A stretch of DNA of 7,389 bases from Actinomycetota bacterium (GTDB lineage Bacteria > Actinomycetota > Thermoleophilia > Solirubrobacterales > 70-9). Position numbers and translations under genes: made by a program. The notes beneath the pieces were generated by a model. The model was not told where the DNA came from. It made no database searches and was given only the letters and a program-made list of their open reading frames with translations. The stretch is from assembly GCA_005884305.1 (NCBI GenBank), contig VAYL01000067.1:383-7771 (forward strand). Reading direction: 5' to 3'. This document shows, one piece after another, positions 5,421 through 7,389 of the stretch. How positions within the stretch are numbered: position 1 is the first letter of the stretch; each line of letters begins with the position of its first letter.

Positions 5421-6116
5421 ATGCCGGAAGAGGAAGCCGCACGCAGGGAAGCCCAGGGATCCGGGGGCGCGCCCGACGCCGATGCACAGCTCCTGGATCG
5501 GCTGCGCCAGGGCGACGAGGACGCGTTCCGCGAGCTCCTCCGGGAGCAGGGGCCATTCCTGATGCGCCTCGTGATGATGCACGTGCCCAGCCGCGGCGTC
5601 GCGGAGGAGGTCGTGGCGGACACTTGGGAGGCAGTGCTGAATGGGCTTGACCGCTTCGAGGGCCGGTCCTCGCTTCGCACGTGGATTGCGAGCATCGCGC
5701 TGAACAAGGCGCGAACGAGGGGCAAGCGCGAGGGGCGCATCGTCCCGTTCGCCCTGCTTCGCCGCCGATACGAGGAGGGCGGTGGGCCGGCGGTCGATCC
5801 CGATCGCTTCCAGGGCCGTCGCGGTGAGCGACCCGGGTGGTGGGCCAGCCCGCCCGTCGCGTGGGAGGAGCCCGAGCGACAGCTGGAGGCCGCCGAGACG
5901 CGCGACGTCATGCTGCGCGCGATTCGGGATCTCCCGCCCCGCCAGCGCGAGGTCATCACCCTGCGCGATCTGCTGGGCTGGGAATCCGACGAGGTGTGCA
6001 ACGCCCTCGACCTCACGGAGACCAATCAACGAGTGCTTCTTCACCGGGCACGCTCCAAGGTGCGAGCGGCCGTGGAGGAGTACCTCGAGCCGAAAGCTGA
6101 GGAAGCAAGCCGATGA
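5421..6116 (+). CDS. ECF-type RNA polymerase sigma factor
   Basis: The 231-residue protein is a sigma-70 family factor with regions 2 and 4 only. Region 2 spans about residues 24-100 (LLDRLRQGDEDAFRELL, then AEEVVADTWEAVLNGLDRFE, then LRTWIASIALNKAR), covering core binding and -10 recognition. Region 4 spans about 160-220 (LPPRQREVITLRDLLGW, then the DNA-binding helix-turn-helix VCNALDLTETNQRVLLHRAR). Between them is a long arginine/glycine-rich linker (about 101-158) with GGGPAVDPDRFQGRRGERPG and WASPPVAWEEPE, much longer than in minimal ECF factors. I chose the ATG at 5421: the in-frame ATGs at 5355 and 5385 would run into the divergent hydrolase gene and add residues outside the fold. It overlaps the anti-sigma gene by 4 nt (ATGA), so both are one operon and the sigma factor is presumably held inactive by that partner until a signal arrives. 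The regulon is unknown. Confidence 0.9.
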   Translation: MPEEEAARREAQGSGGAPDADAQLLDRLRQGDEDAFRELLREQGPFLMRLVMMHVPSRGVAEEVVADTWEAVLNGLDRFEGRSSLRTWIASIALNKARTRGKREGRIVPFALLRRRYEEGGGPAVDPDRFQGRRGERPGWWASPPVAWEEPERQLEAAETRDVMLRAIRDLPPRQREVITLRDLLGWESDEVCNALDLTETNQRVLLHRARSKVRAAVEEYLEPKAEEASR

Positions 6117-6373
6117 GCCCCCGCACCAATCAAATGCTCACCTGTCGCGAGATGGTCGAGCTGGTCAGCGATTACCTCGAGGGCCGGCTGGACGACCCGG
6201 ATCGTGAGCGCTTCGAAGAGCATGTCGCCGAGTGCGACGCCTGCACGCTCTACATCGAGCAGATGCGCATGACGATCGCGGCGCTCGGCCACATCCCGAC
6301 CGAAACGGTCTCCGCGGAGGCCGAGCGCGAGCTGCTCGACGCCTTCCGCGACTGGAGCTCAACCCGCTCGTAG
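6113..6373 (+). CDS. zinc-binding anti-sigma factor (ZAS / zf-HC2), soluble
   Basis: The 86-residue product carries the anti-sigma zinc motif: Cys11 in LTCREMVELV, 25 residues, His37 in FEEHVAECDAC, Cys41 and Cys44 (H-x3-C-x2-C). Helices on both sides (EMVELVSDYLEG and LYIEQMRMTIAAL) fit the zf-HC2 fold that wraps around its sigma factor. There is no membrane helix, so the protein should be cytoplasmic and is more likely to sense redox or another internal cue through its zinc site than an envelope signal; this is inference. The start at 6113 is supported by the ATGA overlap with the sigma gene and by GAGGAAG at 6099-6105. The in-frame ATG at 6134 has no ribosome site. It ends convergent to the HyuB gene, before a long inverted repeat. 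Confidence 0.88.
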   Translation: MSPRTNQMLTCREMVELVSDYLEGRLDDPDRERFEEHVAECDACTLYIEQMRMTIAALGHIPTETVSAEAERELLDAFRDWSSTRS

Positions 6374-6395
6374 CCCCCTCCTCGCGCTTTCGTGA

Positions 6396-6434
6396 TTGTC
6401 GGATTAGTTGCATATATCGCAACTAATCCGACAA
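6396..6434. repeat. perfect 16-bp inverted repeat between convergent genes
   Basis: TTGTCGGATTAGTTGC (6396-6411) and GCAACTAATCCGACAA (6419-6434) are exact reverse complements around a 7-nt ATATATC loop. The element has 15 G/C in 39 bases, against strongly GC-rich surroundings. It lies 22 nt past the anti-sigma stop and 20 nt before the end of the convergent HyuB gene. As RNA it would be a stable hairpin serving either strand, so a bidirectional terminator is the simplest reading, but neither side is followed by a T-tract. The inner GTTGC-ATATATC-GCAAC core also looks like a dimeric repressor site. Confidence 0.8.
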
Positions 6435-6454
6435 CGGCGGGGGCTGGGCTGGGG

Positions 6455-7389
6455 TTAGGGCTGGCCGTAGCCGCCGCCGCCGGGGGTCTCGAGTCGCAGG
6501 CGGTCGCCCGGTCTGAGCTCTCCCGCGGCCTTGGAGGGCAGTGGCGTCCCGTTCAGGAGGTTTCGGCCCGGCCGGCCGTCCTCGCCGCCCTCGCGGCCGC
6601 GCGGAGCGTGGGTGCGACGCTCGGTCAAGAGCGTGAACGTCAGCGGGGCCAGCGCCTCGATCTCCCGAACCAGCCCGTCCCCGCCGCGGCGCTCGCCCTC
6701 GCCGCCGCTTTCGCGCCGCACGCTGTGCTCCCGCACCCGCACCGGGAACTCCGTCTCCAGCGCCTCCGTGGGCGTGTTGAGCGTGTTGGACATCGCCACA
6801 TGGATGGCGTCGGGGCCGTCCGCATCCGGGCATGCGCCCTGGCCGCCGCCGAGCGTCTCGTAGTAAGTGAAGCCCTCGCCGGCGAACGTCAGGTTGTTCA
6901 TCGTGCCCTGCCCCTGAGCGGGAGCTTCGGTGGTTCCCCCCAGCGCCGCCAAGACCAGGTCGGCCACGCGGCTCGACGTTTCGACGTTTCCGGCCACCAC
7001 CGCGGCCGGGAACCTCGCGTTCAGCAGGCAGCCCGCTGGCGCTTTGACCTCGATCGGGCGGAACGCGCCGGCCGACGGCGGAGCGTCGGGGTCGGTCAGG
7101 ACCCGCACCGCGAAGAACGCCGCCGACTTCGTCACGGACAGCGGGCAGTTGAGGTTTCCGTCGACCTGCGGATCGGTGCCGCTGAAGTCGAGGGCCAGGT
7201 GCTCGCCGTCGATCGTCGCGGCTACCCGGAGCCGGACATCGCGCTCGGTGCCATCCGCGTCGTCCTCGAGCACGTCCTCTGCTTCATAGGTGCCGTCCGG
7301 AAGCTCGGCGAGCCTTGCCTGCGTACGGCGCTCGGCGTAGTCGAGGATCTCCGAAATCCCGTCCCTTACGCGGTCCAGCCCGTTGCGCT
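6455..7389 (-). CDS. hyuB: hydantoinase B / oxoprolinase subunit, C-terminal part (N-terminus beyond the right edge)
   Basis: The last 310 residues of the protein are visible; the frame stays open to the right edge, so the true start lies outside. Family hallmarks occur in order, numbered from the edge: LPDGTYEAED (29-38), LDFSGTDPQVDGNLNCPL (66-83), FRPIEVKAPAGCLLN (109-123), AAVVAGNVETSSRVADLV (128-145), GTMNNLTF (161-168), ETLGGGQGACPDADG (177-191), ESGGEGERRGGDGL (226-239) and the terminal TPGGGGYGQP (301-310). This is the HyuB half of the ATP-dependent hydantoinase/5-oxoprolinase family, which opens cyclic amides such as N-methylhydantoin or 5-oxoproline. It normally works with an ATP-binding HyuA partner. 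No hyuA is inside the window, so it would have to be upstream, beyond the right edge. HyuB is the last gene of its transcription unit here. The exact substrate cannot be read from this part. The C-terminal end is intact, with a TAA stop. Confidence 0.9.
   Translation of the reverse strand, partial: RNGLDRVRDGISEILDYAERRTQARLAELPDGTYEAEDVLEDDADGTERDVRLRVAATIDGEHLALDFSGTDPQVDGNLNCPLSVTKSAAFFAVRVLTDPDAPPSAGAFRPIEVKAPAGCLLNARFPAAVVAGNVETSSRVADLVLAALGGTTEAPAQGQGTMNNLTFAGEGFTYYETLGGGQGACPDADGPDAIHVAMSNTLNTPTEALETEFPVRVREHSVRRESGGEGERRGGDGLVREIEALAPLTFTLLTERRTHAPRGREGGEDGRPGRNLLNGTPLPSKAAGELRPGDRLRLETPGGGGYGQP

Noticed and set aside
4646..5650. 334-codon plus-strand frame over the hydrolase and into the sigma factor
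   Set aside because: It is antisense to a hydrolase with a complete catalytic triad, runs out of frame through the sigma gene and has no recognisable domain.
4905..6044. 379-codon minus-strand frame across the sigma factor and hydrolase
   Set aside because: It overlaps two well-supported genes, crosses their divergent start region and shows no protein-family motif.

Overview
The window is GC-rich chromosomal DNA with dense, actinobacterial-looking gene packing. Several products match my memory of proteins from the class Thermoleophilia (Solirubrobacterales/Gaiellales): the conserved MAWIE-type protein, the small secreted two-cysteine protein and the DUF2007/zinc-ribbon protein. That placement is inference, because there is no rRNA or other phylogenetic marker here. 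I see no mobile element, CRISPR array, tRNA or rRNA. Ten of the eleven genes are ordinary-looking full genes or edge fragments, and one (1365-2180) looks like an inactivated peptidase fold.

Layout. On the left, a fragment of a small dimeric alpha/beta-barrel (ABM-like) protein runs off the left edge on the minus strand. It diverges from a plus-strand pair: a JAMM/MPN+ metallopeptidase (M67 family) overlapping by 11 nt a zinc-ribbon/DUF2007 protein with a C-terminal membrane anchor. That pair converges, with one base between stop codons, on a minus-strand protein that has the WLxEGxAxYY half of a gluzincin peptidase but no HExxH. Divergent from it is a small secreted protein with a signal peptide and two cysteines.

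In the middle, a DUF1802 gene and a DUF1152 gene form a minus-strand pair. A convincing promoter (TTGGAG-17-TAGAAT) with an embedded inverted repeat lies upstream, and an intrinsic terminator with a T-tract lies downstream. An alpha/beta hydrolase with a complete catalytic triad follows, also on the minus strand. Its start is only 34 nt from a divergent ECF-type sigma factor, which overlaps (ATGA) the gene for a soluble zinc-binding anti-sigma factor.

On the right, after an unusual perfect 16-bp inverted repeat of low GC (15 of 39 bases), comes the C-terminal part of a hydantoinase B/oxoprolinase (HyuB) subunit, running off the right edge on the minus strand.

Functional links supported by the sequence are three: JAMM peptidase with DUF2007 anchor protein (overlapping genes), DUF1802 with DUF1152 (shared promoter and terminator), and sigma factor with anti-sigma factor (overlapping genes). 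No clearly novel multi-gene system is evident. The best leads are the uncharacterised JAMM/DUF2007 pair, the peptidase-like protein lacking its metal motif, the DUF1802-DUF1152 operon with its operator-like dyad, and the inverted repeat at 6396-6434.
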